From positions 1 to 64,000 of the forward strand of contig NZ_WVIC01000026.1 in the NCBI RefSeq assembly GCF_009939295.1: 64,000 nt of DNA, read 5' to 3'. This stretch comes from Petrachloros mirabilis ULC683 (GTDB taxonomy: Bacteria; Cyanobacteriota; Cyanobacteriia; Thermosynechococcales; Thermosynechococcaceae). How positions within the stretch are numbered: position 1 is the first letter of the stretch; the number at the start of each line of letters is the position of its first letter. Position numbers and translations under genes: made by a program. The notes beneath the pieces are model-generated. The model saw nothing but the letters and a program-made list of their open reading frames with translations. It was not told where the DNA came from and made no database searches. Below are positions 1 through 8,638 of this stretch, in pieces.

Positions 1-118
1 GTCTCATTAGTTGGCATTTTCCTTCGGTCGCTGCATAATAAATCCGGTAGAGCCAAGCTTTTTTCTCTGACTCTGATCATTCTTTCCACTTCGTCACCTA
101 CTACTACCATAACTAGTC

Positions 119-1171
119 ATGAGTGTAAATAATTACCTTGAAGAAGCCAAAGCAATCACTTCTAAAGCAGACGAATTAGTTGCTTCCGCAAAGTACCAAG
201 CAGGAGCAGAAGCCTGTATTAAATTAGTGAGAGAATATGTCGAGTCTGAGGTTTTAGTTTTTTGGGAGAGTGGAGAACTATCTGAAAGTGATCTAGTCAG
301 TACAGAATTGCTCAAACAATCTGACAAGTCAAAAGGTATTCAAAGAAGAATTGATCAGCTTTCAGAACAGATTAAGTTTGTGATCAAGAAAGTTGCTCAA
401 GAGATTGAAGATAATTGCTTTGAAAACTGGGAAGATGCAATCGAAGGCTTTCAGGATGCTTCACCTATGCAAAGAAAAAAAGTCACTCAATTGGTATATG
501 CCGAAAAAGAAATTAATATTTCTCTGCAATCACTAAAAACAACGATTGAGCTTTTTTCACATCTTAACAAATACATCATTAATGAGCTTGAGCAATCAGA
601 ATCAACCAGTGACAAGTCACAACAGAAGAAATTAATTTTGACGAATGCCATCTTGATTTATGAGTTAGCCAGTTTTGCCATTGATTACTTAGCTCAATTT
701 GACATTCAGGGCATGAATGGAATTAATGAGGTTGAAAAAGAAATTAATGTCCGCGAGAAATCCCTTAAATTTGACCTTCAAGAACTAGAAAATTTAATCA
801 ATAAAAACAGTAATGATTTTCCAAATTCAACTAAAACGAGAATAAAAGAAGATATCAACAATAAACATAAAATCCTTGATCTAATGCTTAAAGAATGGCA
901 AGACTATAAGAGTCAAATAGACAGCAAACACTCTCAAGCAATAGAGACATGTAAGAAATCTCGCTCCATTTTAGAAGCCAAGCGCCTTGAAGCAAAGACA
1001 AACTTAGGCGTTTATGCATGTGCTTGGTGGATTGGTAGAGCCAAGGGAACTCTGGATGATATAGAGGGTATTGCAGCAATAGTCAACGAACTTGAATTAG
1101 CGTCATTGACAACTGATCGTGTTCAGAGGCTGTTTCTCAATCCCGGAGACAGCACCCTTCGGACGCTGTAA
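119..1171 (+). CDS. Orphan helical (coiled-coil) protein, function unknown
   Basis: I do not recognise this 350-residue protein. It is almost entirely charged and helix-forming, rich in Lys, Glu, Gln and Asn, with heptad-like stretches around residues 60-100 and 200-290. It has no signal peptide and only one weakly hydrophobic patch (about residues 173-195), so it looks cytosolic. The ATG at 119 is the first start in the frame; no clear Shine-Dalgarno sequence precedes it. Codons are AT-rich (AAA, GAA, AAT, ATT) and contrast with the GC-richer genes from 3.4 kb on, which suggests acquired DNA. A second AT-rich orphan follows after 63 bp on the same strand, so the two may be co-transcribed. 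The open frame with a consistent codon style supports a real gene. Confidence 0.6.
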   Translation: MSVNNYLEEAKAITSKADELVASAKYQAGAEACIKLVREYVESEVLVFWESGELSESDLVSTELLKQSDKSKGIQRRIDQLSEQIKFVIKKVAQEIEDNCFENWEDAIEGFQDASPMQRKKVTQLVYAEKEINISLQSLKTTIELFSHLNKYIINELEQSESTSDKSQQKKLILTNAILIYELASFAIDYLAQFDIQGMNGINEVEKEINVREKSLKFDLQELENLINKNSNDFPNSTKTRIKEDINNKHKILDLMLKEWQDYKSQIDSKHSQAIETCKKSRSILEAKRLEAKTNLGVYACAWWIGRAKGTLDDIEGIAAIVNELELASLTTDRVQRLFLNPGDSTLRTL

Positions 1172-1234
1172 CTCTGTGCGCCGCAAGCGGCGGGGAATCA
1201 GACCCGTTACTGTGATTGAAAAATAAGTGTAAGT

Positions 1235-1606
1235 ATGTCTTTTTTTAATGATAGTTATAAGTCTTTCTTGGGCAGCCTTAGCTATAAGATCATTTCGCCA
1301 TTGACTTCAATAAGGAAAAATCTAAGACGTCGCACAACTTTGATTAAATTGAGTTTTCAATTTAATGTGTCGAAACTTATAAATGGTAAAGTAATCAAGA
1401 AAATACAACAACACTCATTGCTAAGTCAAGTTTTCCATCCTTGGCTCAAAATTGAACTTTTAAGTCTGCCAATTTATTCAGAATCAGAACTAGAAGATTT
1501 GCTGAAATTGAGAATTGGAAAGGAGAGTCAGAAACTCATTTTATCTATTTTGGTTCAATTATATAAGGAACGTTTTTTACACTTAATTTCCAAAAAATCA
1601 AAGTAA
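1235..1606 (+). CDS. Small basic orphan protein
   Basis: This 123-residue protein is unrecognised. It is strongly basic (many Lys and Arg; C-terminus ends SKKSK) with alternating hydrophobic residues and no signal peptide or convincing membrane helix. The middle and C-terminal part reads as amphipathic helices (about residues 75-118). It shares the AT-rich codon use and strand of the preceding orphan, 63 bp upstream, and probably arrived with it. No clear Shine-Dalgarno precedes the ATG. Partnership with the upstream coiled-coil protein is inferred only from adjacency. Confidence 0.45.
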   Translation: MSFFNDSYKSFLGSLSYKIISPLTSIRKNLRRRTTLIKLSFQFNVSKLINGKVIKKIQQHSLLSQVFHPWLKIELLSLPIYSESELEDLLKLRIGKESQKLILSILVQLYKERFLHLISKKSK

Positions 1607-1737
1607 TACCAAATTCAGAAGACTACATAATCTTTTGTCAGAGTCGAGATTTACACAAACCCCGAAATGCTCTCGTCTTATTAGCCTGAGATAGATGACT
1701 TGAATGATCTTACACAATCATTTTCTAGAAATGGACT

Positions 1738-1940
1738 TTATACAGTGATTTCGACTATTTGATCAGTTGATTGAGCCATCTGGCGCTCATTAGCAACATC
1801 GAGCCAACCTTCAATAGCATCTTTTAATTGGCAATTACCTCATCTATTGAATCCCCTTTAGTAACGCAACCGGGAAATGCAGGAACTTCTGCCCAATAGC
1901 CTTCTTCTTCCGCGGAACAGATAACTGCTTTAAGTTTCAT
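1738..1940 (-). pseudogene. hicB: HicB-family antitoxin gene, frameshifted
   Basis: Reading leftward from an ATG at 1940 gives a clear HicB N-terminal fold, including GYWAEVPAFPGCVTKGDS. The frame stops after about 39 residues at an AAT-TAA near the end of the beta-sheet domain. Moving one base restores a continuation (KDAIEGWLDVANERQMAQ...) to a stop at 1738-1740. The simplest explanation is a single-base deletion in a roughly 68-residue antitoxin. No hicA toxin frame is visible on either side (1607-1737 or 1941-2035). The rest of the 1607-2035 gap holds nothing I can assign, apart from a HIP1 octamer at 1987-1994. HicB proteins normally neutralise the HicA mRNA interferase; here the system appears dead. 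Confidence 0.7.
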
Positions 1941-2035
1941 AAAACACTAATTCAAATCTAAAGTACAATTTCACGGAAATTATAATGCGATCGCAGGAAT
2001 GGGATTCATGACAAAATCTAGGCTCACAACATTCA

Positions 2036-2662
2036 TCACACTGAGCCGCCATGAGCCTGAATCTCTTGCAATATCTGATCTAAGGTTAGTGCTAGTTCTG
2101 GAAATGTAGGAGACACAATCGGTTCTTCGCCCCGAAATAGGGAGACTTGGTATTCCCCATCCACCCACTGGTAGACCGAAAAGGTTGGCTGCTTCGGGCT
2201 ACCGATATAGCGTCGTCCCCCCAGACCCAGATAGTCCACAATCCAGAACTCAGGAATGCTCATCTCCTCGTAATCCGCAGCCTTGCGCTGGTAGTCGTCG
2301 CGCCAGTTGGTACTCACGATTTCGACCACAAGGGGCATGGATTCGCCCCGCGTTAGGGTTGATTCTCGCTGCCAGCGAGGTTCATACTGGAGCTGGGTTG
2401 GATCTACCACAACGACATCAGGTAAGTAGCCTGACTGTTCGCTAAAGGGCTTGACCGTGCAACTTTTGGGCATAAAATAGGGCAACCCAAGCTGGGCAAT
2501 TTTTACTGCCAGCCGACCGTTCAAATATCCGCCCACCTGCTCGTGAACTCCAGTTGGTTTCACGTCCTGCACCCTGCCGTTGATCAGTTCGTAGCGACCT
2601 TGCCCTGGGTACCAAGCGATGAATTCATCAAAGGTGGTGATTTGAGGAGCAGCCTGAACCAT
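2036..2662 (-). CDS. Uma2 family endonuclease-like protein
   Basis: A 208-residue protein of the Uma2/DUF820 family, a PD-(D/E)XK-type nuclease fold greatly expanded in cyanobacteria. Visible family features are the N-terminal RYELINGRVQDVKP stretch, the central YLPDVVVVDP (putative metal-binding Asp), PLVVEIVST with its Glu (about residue 112), and DDYQRKAADYEEMSIPEFWI near residues 117-138. Length matches the family (about 190-220 residues). It is one of three Uma2 genes in the window. Uma2 genes are often associated with repeats and mobile patches, which fits the decayed genes on both sides. The cellular role of Uma2 proteins is not established. Confidence 0.9.
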   Translation of the reverse strand: MVQAAPQITTFDEFIAWYPGQGRYELINGRVQDVKPTGVHEQVGGYLNGRLAVKIAQLGLPYFMPKSCTVKPFSEQSGYLPDVVVVDPTQLQYEPRWQRESTLTRGESMPLVVEIVSTNWRDDYQRKAADYEEMSIPEFWIVDYLGLGGRRYIGSPKQPTFSVYQWVDGEYQVSLFRGEEPIVSPTFPELALTLDQILQEIQAHGGSV

Positions 2663-2703
2663 GGGGGTCTGTTGTTACCGAACTGCCCCAAGCTTAACCT
2701 ACA

Positions 2704-2820
2704 TCTGGGCGTGGTCTCATTAAGGGCGTCGAGCCAGTCACCGCTAGGCGCATTGTGACCCACTTTGGCCTCGAAACCCTGGACATCATCGAGCATCAAA
2801 TTGAGCGATTACCTGTTTGA
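2704..2820 (+). pseudogene. RecD2-like helicase fragment (helix-hairpin-helix region)
   Basis: In one frame a 38-residue stretch reads GLIKGVEPVTARRIVTHFG followed by LETLDIIEHQIERLPV and a stop. This matches my recollection of the N-terminal helix-hairpin-helix segment of RecD2-type ATP-dependent DNA helicases, where the pattern is GxIKGVGPxxAxRIVxxFG. No ATPase domain follows. The fragment sits alone between a Uma2 gene and a DOPA-dioxygenase-family gene, so it is a degenerate remnant of a gene that would normally be over 700 codons. Confidence 0.6.
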
Positions 2821-2872
2821 TGGTCACCCATGATGCTGAGCGACTATCCACAAAGTCATCCAAAATAAGCCA

Positions 2873-3214
2873 ATGAATATTGAAATTGTTAGCTTTCACG
2901 CTCATGTTTACTTTGATAGCGCAACCGAATCACTAGCTGCTCTGGTGAGACAAGGGTTAGATACCCGTTTTTCAGTGCAGTTGGGACAATGGCACCACCA
3001 ACCTATCGGTCCCCATCCCCAACCGATGTACCAGGTCACCTTTGCGCCTGAACGGTTTGCAGATGTTGTTCCCTGGCTGATGCTGCATAGAAAGGGTTTG
3101 AGTATTTTGGTGCATCCCAATACAGGAGATGATCTTGCTGACCATAGAGATCATTCGCTCTGGCTGGGTAATCAGCTAGCACTTAACCTTAATGTCTTGC
3201 AAAAAGCTCTCTGA
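2873..3214 (+). CDS. DOPA 4,5-dioxygenase family protein
   Basis: A 113-residue protein matching the small DOPA 4,5-dioxygenase family: HAHVYFD near the N-terminus (residues 9-15), HHQPIGPHPQPMYQV in the middle, then LSILVHPNTGD and DHRDHSLWLG. The conserved histidines would bind a mononuclear iron. Fungal and plant-associated members cleave the catechol ring of DOPA; bacterial members are mostly of unknown substrate. Length is normal for the bacterial family and the gene looks intact. It lies between two gene scraps, so it has no operon context. Confidence 0.85.
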   Translation: MNIEIVSFHAHVYFDSATESLAALVRQGLDTRFSVQLGQWHHQPIGPHPQPMYQVTFAPERFADVVPWLMLHRKGLSILVHPNTGDDLADHRDHSLWLGNQLALNLNVLQKAL

Positions 3215-3257
3215 GCTATTTGAGCAGTATCTAGATGCCTTGCAGGACAATTACTAG

Positions 3258-3377
3258 CTTTTGCTGGATCGCTATCAATTAGGTGATGCCTTTGATCGCG
3301 TGATTGCTGACTTTGCCATGGCTTATGCCCTCCAAAACCAGAGGGATTATCAAGCGATGCAGCAAGCAACTAAATAG
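3258..3377 (+). pseudogene. C-terminal scrap of a DUF2252 protein
   Basis: After an in-frame TAG at 3255-3257 the frame reads LLDRYQLGDAFDRVIADFA, then MAYALQNQRDYQAMQQATK and a stop. The FDRxIADFAxxYAxQNxRDY pattern is the C-terminus of DUF2252 proteins (kinase-like fold, about 430 residues). The same frame is open for about 15 codons before the TAG (roughly SELFEQYLDALQDNY). Everything else of the gene is missing. The stop overlaps the 3' end of the opposing RND permease gene. Confidence 0.6.
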
Positions 3378-6300
3378 GCGGGTGAACATGGGCTAGCGGG
3401 TGGTTCCCACGCACCATGAGCAGGTGGGCCGCTGGGATATAGAAAAGAGCCAGGAGGGTGGCACCCCCCAGTCCCCCGGCGATCGCAATTGCCAGGGGTG
3501 GCCAAAAGCCGGTTCGATCCAGGATCAGGGGTATGAATCCGGTAATAGTAGTGAGCGTGGTGGCCAGCACATGGCGGGTGGCGTCCATGACCACGGCTTC
3601 GGTCGCCTGGGGGTTGCCCTCGCGGGCAGCGGGGTCGTCGCGGAGTGCCGCTAGCACCACGATGGAGTCGTTGATGGCCAGACCAATTAGCCCCAGGGTG
3701 CCCAGGATGGCGGTGAAGCCAAAGAGCGATCCAAATAGCTTCAGAGCCAGAGCCGCCAACCCCACCGACAGCAGCGCCACGGAGCCAATCAATGCCGCCA
3801 ACCCAAAGGAGTTAAACGAGAGTACCAGGGTGGCCGTCATCAGGATCCCCAACAGCCCCACCGTGGAAAGGAGATTGGCGATCGCGTCTCCTCTGGCATC
3901 CGCTTCGCCCCCATATTCCAGTCGATAGCCGGAGGGAAGCTGCCAGTGTTGTTGGGCAAGCTGTTGCTGAAATTGGGTCAGAACTGTATCCGGCAATGAG
4001 CCAGCGCTCAGGAATCCCAGGACTGTATTGAGCCGCTGACCATTGCGACGGGTGATGGTGGCCAGGTCAGGTTCCAGGGTGACGGTCGCTAGGGCGGAGA
4101 GCGGCACCGTGCCATTGGCGGCGACCAGATCGAGGGAAGTCACCGGATCGAGATGACCCCGTTGGTCATTGGGCACCCGTACCCGCACAGGAACGGTCTC
4201 CGTGGCATCGAGGATAGATCCACCCACAGTGCCATTGAGGGTGGTTTGGAGTTGCTGAGCAATGGCTTGATGATCAACCCCTGCCCGGCGAGCCTGTTCC
4301 TCGTCAACCTGCAAGGCCAGCTTGGGCAAAGGGGTGCTGAGGCTGGCGCGGGTATGGGTCACGGTGGCCAACTGCGACAGTTCGGCCCGCAGGGTGTTGC
4401 CGATTTCGCGCAGTTGCCCCGTATCAGGGCCATAGAGGCGCAGTTCAATGGGGGCTTCAAAGGGGGGGCCTTGCTCAAGCTGCTTCACCAAAATTTGAGC
4501 ATCTGGAAAGGCGCTATCTAGATCGGCTTGCAGGGCTTGAATGGTTTCGCGAACCTGTTCGGTGCCCTTGAGTTGGACAATGCCCTGGGCATAGTAGGGG
4601 GCATTTTCCTGGCTATTGACCACGTTATAGAAAAACGCGGGGGCGCTTTTGCCCAGAAACCAGTGCACCTCTGTCACAGCGTCGTGGTGACGGATGCGAT
4701 CGCGCGCAGCTAACACCACCGACTGGGTTTGAGTCATGGCACTGGCCTGGGGCAGTTGCACCTCAATTTGAAACTGATCGCGGTTGGTGGGCGGGAAAAA
4801 TTGCTGCTCTAGGGAGCCAAACACGGCAAATCCCACCACCGGCAGGACGAGGGCTAATGCCACCCCCGACCAGGGATGCCGCAACACCCATTGGAGTGTC
4901 CACCGATAGCCAGCAGTCAGAACTGGACTGCTCAGCCCCCCGTTCCACCCCACCGCTTGTGCGCCCAGGGGATGCCAGCGATGCAGGCGTCCCGCTAGGG
5001 CGGCAATCACCGTCAGGGACAAAAACAGGGAACTGATCAAGGCCAAAATGACGGTTAAGCCAATGGTGCCAATGAATTCTCCGGTACTCCCCGATGAGGT
5101 GGCAATGGGCACAAAGGCCAGCACCGTAGTGAGGGTTGAGGCCAGCAGCGGCACAAACAGATGCTGCACCGTGGTGCTCACCGCCTCAGATGGAGTAAGG
5201 CCCGCTTTGAGTCGCCCTTGCACCTCCTCTACGACCACGATGGCGTTGTCGATCAACAACCCCAAGGCAATAATCAGACCCGTGACCGACATCTGGTGCA
5301 GGGGTACGCCCAGGCCCTGCATCCAGCCCAACACCATCAGCGTCGTCAGGGGCAGGGCAGCCCCCACCAGGAGCGCTGCCTTCCCCCCCAGCATCAGCCA
5401 GGACACGGCCACCACCAGCAGCGATCCAGAGATAAGATTGCCGATGACGCCATTGAGCCGCTGTTGTACATATTGGCTTTGATCCAGCACCACCCGGAGC
5501 CCCAAACCGTCGGAGAGGGTGGCCTCAAACTCGGCCAGCACGGCTTGGGCTGCTTGCGCCCAGGCATCTACCCGATACTGGGACTCGACCGTGGCCGCCA
5601 CCCCCACAGCGGCATGCCCCCCCACATAGGCTAGCGCCGCTGCCGGATCCTGAACCCCTTGACTCACCTGGGCAATCTCGCCCAATCGAGCCACCGCCCC
5701 TCGCTCTCCGACTTGAATGGGGATGGCACGAATCCGCTCTAGGGAGTCTAGGGCACTGTTGACTTCCAGCAGCAATTCACTGCGATCGCTGCGGATCTGC
5801 CCAGCGGCAACCTTGGCATCACTGGCGGCAATTTGCTGGGAGAGGGCCTGAGCCGTTAGCCCCAGTCGAGCTAGATCACTGGCGGCAATGTCCACGCGAA
5901 TTTCTTCATCGGGCTGGCCAAAGCGCTCTACTTTGCCCGTGCCGGGGAGCGATCGCAGCCGCTCCTGCAAGCTCTGGGCCAGTCGCCCCAAAATCACGTA
6001 GTTGGGCTCCCCCGGCAGTTCCCAGGTCAGTCCCACAATGAGGGCGCTAGCACTGACGTTGCTGTCCCGGTATTCTGGGTCAGAGGCCTCTGGGGGCAAC
6101 TCGGGCACCGCATCATCGATTTTGGAGCGCACCCTGGCCCACACCGGATCAACATTGCGGATAGACTCCTTGAGGGCCACCGAGATTATGGAAATGCCAG
6201 TTCCGGAACTAGAGGTCAAAGCGTCAATTTCCTCCAGCTCCAGGAGTCGATTTTCCAGGGGCTCGGTGACCAGAGACTCCACCCGCTCCGGCGTGGCTTC

Positions 6301-6450
6301 AGGCAAAAAGGTCACCACCTGGGCATTGCGCTGGGTGATTTCCGGATCTTCCATGCGGGGCAGGGTGAAGAGGGCGGAGACGCCCCAAACCACCACCAGG
6401 ATGAGGGTCAAAATCAGGAGCTGGCGATTGCGATAGAAGGCATTCAACAT
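3370..6450 (-). CDS. RND efflux pump permease (HAE1/AcrB type)
   Basis: A 1026-residue inner-membrane proton-driven exporter. It has the classic duplicated RND layout: TM1 near residues 10-30, a first periplasmic loop to about 330, TM2-6 at about 335-490, TM7 near 525-545, a second periplasmic loop, and TM8-12 from about 850. TM4 contains LGLLIDNAIVVVEEV, so the two proton-relay acidic positions of AcrB are Asp401 and Asn402. The TM10 equivalent reads LIGLAINDSIVVL, without the AcrB lysine. It is the second gene of a two-gene unit after the adaptor, with 16 bp between them. No outer-membrane TolC-type gene is nearby. Substrates are unknown; control by the divergent PadR regulator is likely from context. 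Confidence 0.93.
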   Translation of the reverse strand: MLNAFYRNRQLLILTLILVVVWGVSALFTLPRMEDPEITQRNAQVVTFLPEATPERVESLVTEPLENRLLELEEIDALTSSSGTGISIISVALKESIRNVDPVWARVRSKIDDAVPELPPEASDPEYRDSNVSASALIVGLTWELPGEPNYVILGRLAQSLQERLRSLPGTGKVERFGQPDEEIRVDIAASDLARLGLTAQALSQQIAASDAKVAAGQIRSDRSELLLEVNSALDSLERIRAIPIQVGERGAVARLGEIAQVSQGVQDPAAALAYVGGHAAVGVAATVESQYRVDAWAQAAQAVLAEFEATLSDGLGLRVVLDQSQYVQQRLNGVIGNLISGSLLVVAVSWLMLGGKAALLVGAALPLTTLMVLGWMQGLGVPLHQMSVTGLIIALGLLIDNAIVVVEEVQGRLKAGLTPSEAVSTTVQHLFVPLLASTLTTVLAFVPIATSSGSTGEFIGTIGLTVILALISSLFLSLTVIAALAGRLHRWHPLGAQAVGWNGGLSSPVLTAGYRWTLQWVLRHPWSGVALALVLPVVGFAVFGSLEQQFFPPTNRDQFQIEVQLPQASAMTQTQSVVLAARDRIRHHDAVTEVHWFLGKSAPAFFYNVVNSQENAPYYAQGIVQLKGTEQVRETIQALQADLDSAFPDAQILVKQLEQGPPFEAPIELRLYGPDTGQLREIGNTLRAELSQLATVTHTRASLSTPLPKLALQVDEEQARRAGVDHQAIAQQLQTTLNGTVGGSILDATETVPVRVRVPNDQRGHLDPVTSLDLVAANGTVPLSALATVTLEPDLATITRRNGQRLNTVLGFLSAGSLPDTVLTQFQQQLAQQHWQLPSGYRLEYGGEADARGDAIANLLSTVGLLGILMTATLVLSFNSFGLAALIGSVALLSVGLAALALKLFGSLFGFTAILGTLGLIGLAINDSIVVLAALRDDPAAREGNPQATEAVVMDATRHVLATTLTTITGFIPLILDRTGFWPPLAIAIAGGLGGATLLALFYIPAAHLLMVRGNHPLAHVHPPI

Positions 6451-6466
6451 GGGCGGTGGGGAATGG

Positions 6467-7816
6467 TTAGGGGGTCATGCTCACAACTTGGCCGGGGACA
6501 ATCCGGTGGGTGCCAGTGGTGATGGCTCGCTCCCCGGTCTGGAGGGTGCCGCGCACCAGGGTACGCTCTCCCTCGGTATGCACCACTTCTACGGCTCGGC
6601 GGCGGACGGTGAAGCGGCTCGGCGATGGCTCGATGGCTTCTGGCTCAGCTAGGACGTAGATCGACCACAGCCCCCGCTCTCCTGGCACTAGGGCCGTGGT
6701 GGGCACCCACAGACCTTCGGCTTCCTGGGTATGCTGCCAGACCCAGCGCACCGTTTGCCCCACGGTGAGATGGGGGGTCGGCAGTTGCAGCACGGCGGTC
6801 ACCGTGCGACTGGTGGCCTCCACTTCCGGCAGCAGCGCGCTCAGGGTGGCTGTGAAGGTGCGTTCCCCCACGCGGACGACCTGGGCACTGCCCAATTGGA
6901 GTTGATCCGCCACGGCAGGGGGAATGCCCACCCGTGCTTCTAGGGGAGCGGCTTCTAGAAAATGCAAGACCGGTTGGCCCCCGCTGACCACCACTCCTTC
7001 GTCTACCACTCGGGTACTGACTGTCCCGGCAAAGGGAGCCACCAGAACACTCTTGTCTAAGTTCACCGCAATTTGCTGAAGGCTGGCGTCGAGCTGACGT
7101 ACCTGGGCGGCCTGGGCCTCAATCTGCTCGGTGCGGGTGCCGGTTTCTAGCTCGCTCAACTGGCTCTGGGCCTGGGCCAGGCGGCTCTCTAAGGCCCCCG
7201 TGTTGTACTGCTCCCGGTCAACGTCTTCTCGGGAAATGGCTCTTTGGCGGTAGAGGTCTTCCCGGCGATCGCGCTGCAATCGGGCCAGAGCGAGCTGCTG
7301 CTCAATCTCGGTCACCCTGGCTTGCGCCGTGGTGATAGTTTCCAATCTTGGCCCCGCCTGAAGTTCGTGCAGTTGGGCCAAGGCGGCCTGACGCTGAGCT
7401 TCGAGTTGCTGGCGTTGCGCTTCCAGGGCACGGGTATCGAGTCGAGCCAAAGGCTGCCCAGCGACCACTTGATCCCCTTCGCGCACCTCAAGACGGACGA
7501 CCGTCCCCCCTAGCTCAAAACCGAGGGCACTGCGCCGCTGGGCCACAAGTTCCCCAGTGTAAGTGCGCTCGGTGGTGTATTGGCTGACGGGCTCAACCAC
7601 AGCAACCTCTACGGGGAGCGCCGATGGCCGTTCAAGCTCTGACTGGGGTTGAGGGCTAGAGCGAAAGAGATCGGTGGCCAAAGTGGCTGCGATCGCAACG
7701 GGCAACAAGCCCCAGCGATACTGCTTCCAGATAGGTTCTCGCCCTCGGCTGGCCGGGATGGGCGAGGCGGCAGCAGGAGGGGCGCTCTGAGGAAGCGATT
7801 CTGGATCAGGAGCCAT
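6467..7816 (-). CDS. RND efflux periplasmic adaptor (HlyD/MFP family)
   Basis: A membrane-fusion protein bridging the RND permease and an outer-membrane channel. I chose the ATG at 7816 (449 residues); the open frame extends 10 codons upstream to a TTG at 7846, but that would run into the palindrome at 7833-7844. After a Pro/Ala-rich cytosolic stretch there is a membrane anchor (about residues 38-52). A biotinyl-lipoyl hairpin half follows (GELVAQRRSALGFELGGTVV, VREGDQVVAGQPLARLDTRA), then a long Gln/Ala/Glu coiled coil and the second lipoyl half (APFAGTVSTRVVDEGVVVSG). A beta-barrel domain completes the protein. It is transcribed leftward ahead of the permease. Confidence 0.92.
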   Translation of the reverse strand: MAPDPESLPQSAPPAAASPIPASRGREPIWKQYRWGLLPVAIAATLATDLFRSSPQPQSELERPSALPVEVAVVEPVSQYTTERTYTGELVAQRRSALGFELGGTVVRLEVREGDQVVAGQPLARLDTRALEAQRQQLEAQRQAALAQLHELQAGPRLETITTAQARVTEIEQQLALARLQRDRREDLYRQRAISREDVDREQYNTGALESRLAQAQSQLSELETGTRTEQIEAQAAQVRQLDASLQQIAVNLDKSVLVAPFAGTVSTRVVDEGVVVSGGQPVLHFLEAAPLEARVGIPPAVADQLQLGSAQVVRVGERTFTATLSALLPEVEATSRTVTAVLQLPTPHLTVGQTVRWVWQHTQEAEGLWVPTTALVPGERGLWSIYVLAEPEAIEPSPSRFTVRRRAVEVVHTEGERTLVRGTLQTGERAITTGTHRIVPGQVVSMTP

Positions 7817-7832
7817 AGGAAATACCCAAAGA

Positions 7833-7907
7833 GTTGTATACAACAAGTCTTTATAAAACTTGTTGAGTATATGCCCTGTACCATATACTCAACTTATTGA
7901 GTATGTC
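7833..7907. promoter_or_regulatory. Operator cluster between the RND operon and padR
   Basis: The divergent intergenic region carries three related dyads. A perfect 12-bp palindrome GTTGTATACAAC lies at 7833-7844. A perfect inverted repeat follows, with arms GTTGAGTATATG (7862-7873) and CATATACTCAAC (7882-7893) around an 8-bp spacer. A further half-site TATTGAGTATGTC lies at about 7896-7907. Shared GTTGNGTATA cores suggest one regulator bound at several places, most simply the adjacent PadR protein repressing both its own gene and the pump. Confidence 0.65.
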
Positions 7908-7928
7908 AACCCCTTTTTCTGAACCCCT

Positions 7929-8498
7929 ATGGCCCTCGTCCACACCATCCTCACCCTCCTCTGTGATCACCCTGCCAGCGGTTATGACATCAGCAAGCAG
8001 TTTGAAGAAAGCGTGGCCTGCTACTGGAAGGCAAGTCAGCAGCAGATTTACCGAGAACTCGGCAAGATGGAAGGCAAAGGTTGGGTTGCGTTTGAACTGG
8101 TACCCCAAGCAGGAAAGCCCGACAAAAAGATTTACGCCATTACCGAAACCGGGCACCAGGAACTGCTGCGCTGGTATCAGGAGCCCACGGAGCCGACCCC
8201 CATCCGCGAAGATTTACTCGTCAAGGTTTTGGGCGGGGCTTATTTGCCCAACCCCATCCTGATTCAGGAACTCCAGCGGCGGCGACAAACGCACCTAGAG
8301 CAAATGCTGCGCTACCAGGAAAGAGAAGCCCAATACCAATCCAATCCCCATCCTTCCCTCCAGGATCGGTACCGCTACTTGACCCTGCGCCGGGGAATCC
8401 GCTACGAGCAAGACTGGATCCACTGGTGCGATGAAGTTCTGGTGCTGCTGAAGCAGCCGGATGGCGGCGTTCAAGGGTACAATGCTCTAGGTGGGTAA
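7929..8498 (+). CDS. PadR family transcriptional regulator
   Basis: A 189-residue PadR-type repressor. The N-terminal winged helix is typical: ILTLLCDHPASGYDISKQF, then YWKASQQQIYRELGKMEGKG (recognition helix) and the wing with KKIYAITETGHQEL. The C-terminal half (VirR/PadR_C-like, about residues 92-175) is helical and would dimerise. It starts 29 codon-free bases after the last half-site and has no obvious Shine-Dalgarno. It is divergent from the RND pump genes, and PadR proteins often repress neighbouring efflux genes in response to the exported compound, so it is the likely pump regulator. The inducer is unknown. Confidence 0.92.
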   Translation: MALVHTILTLLCDHPASGYDISKQFEESVACYWKASQQQIYRELGKMEGKGWVAFELVPQAGKPDKKIYAITETGHQELLRWYQEPTEPTPIREDLLVKVLGGAYLPNPILIQELQRRRQTHLEQMLRYQEREAQYQSNPHPSLQDRYRYLTLRRGIRYEQDWIHWCDEVLVLLKQPDGGVQGYNALGG

Positions 8499-8638
8499 AG
8501 CCCTGAAGTTGTCATCGCCACCTTGAGTTTATCGCCCTGATTGCCAAAACTAGGAAGCTGAAAAGCGCCCAAAGCCCCCCACCTGAGTGTAAAAGAACTT
8601 GCTCGCCGCTATCGTGGTGCTCATAACCCCATGGAGCG

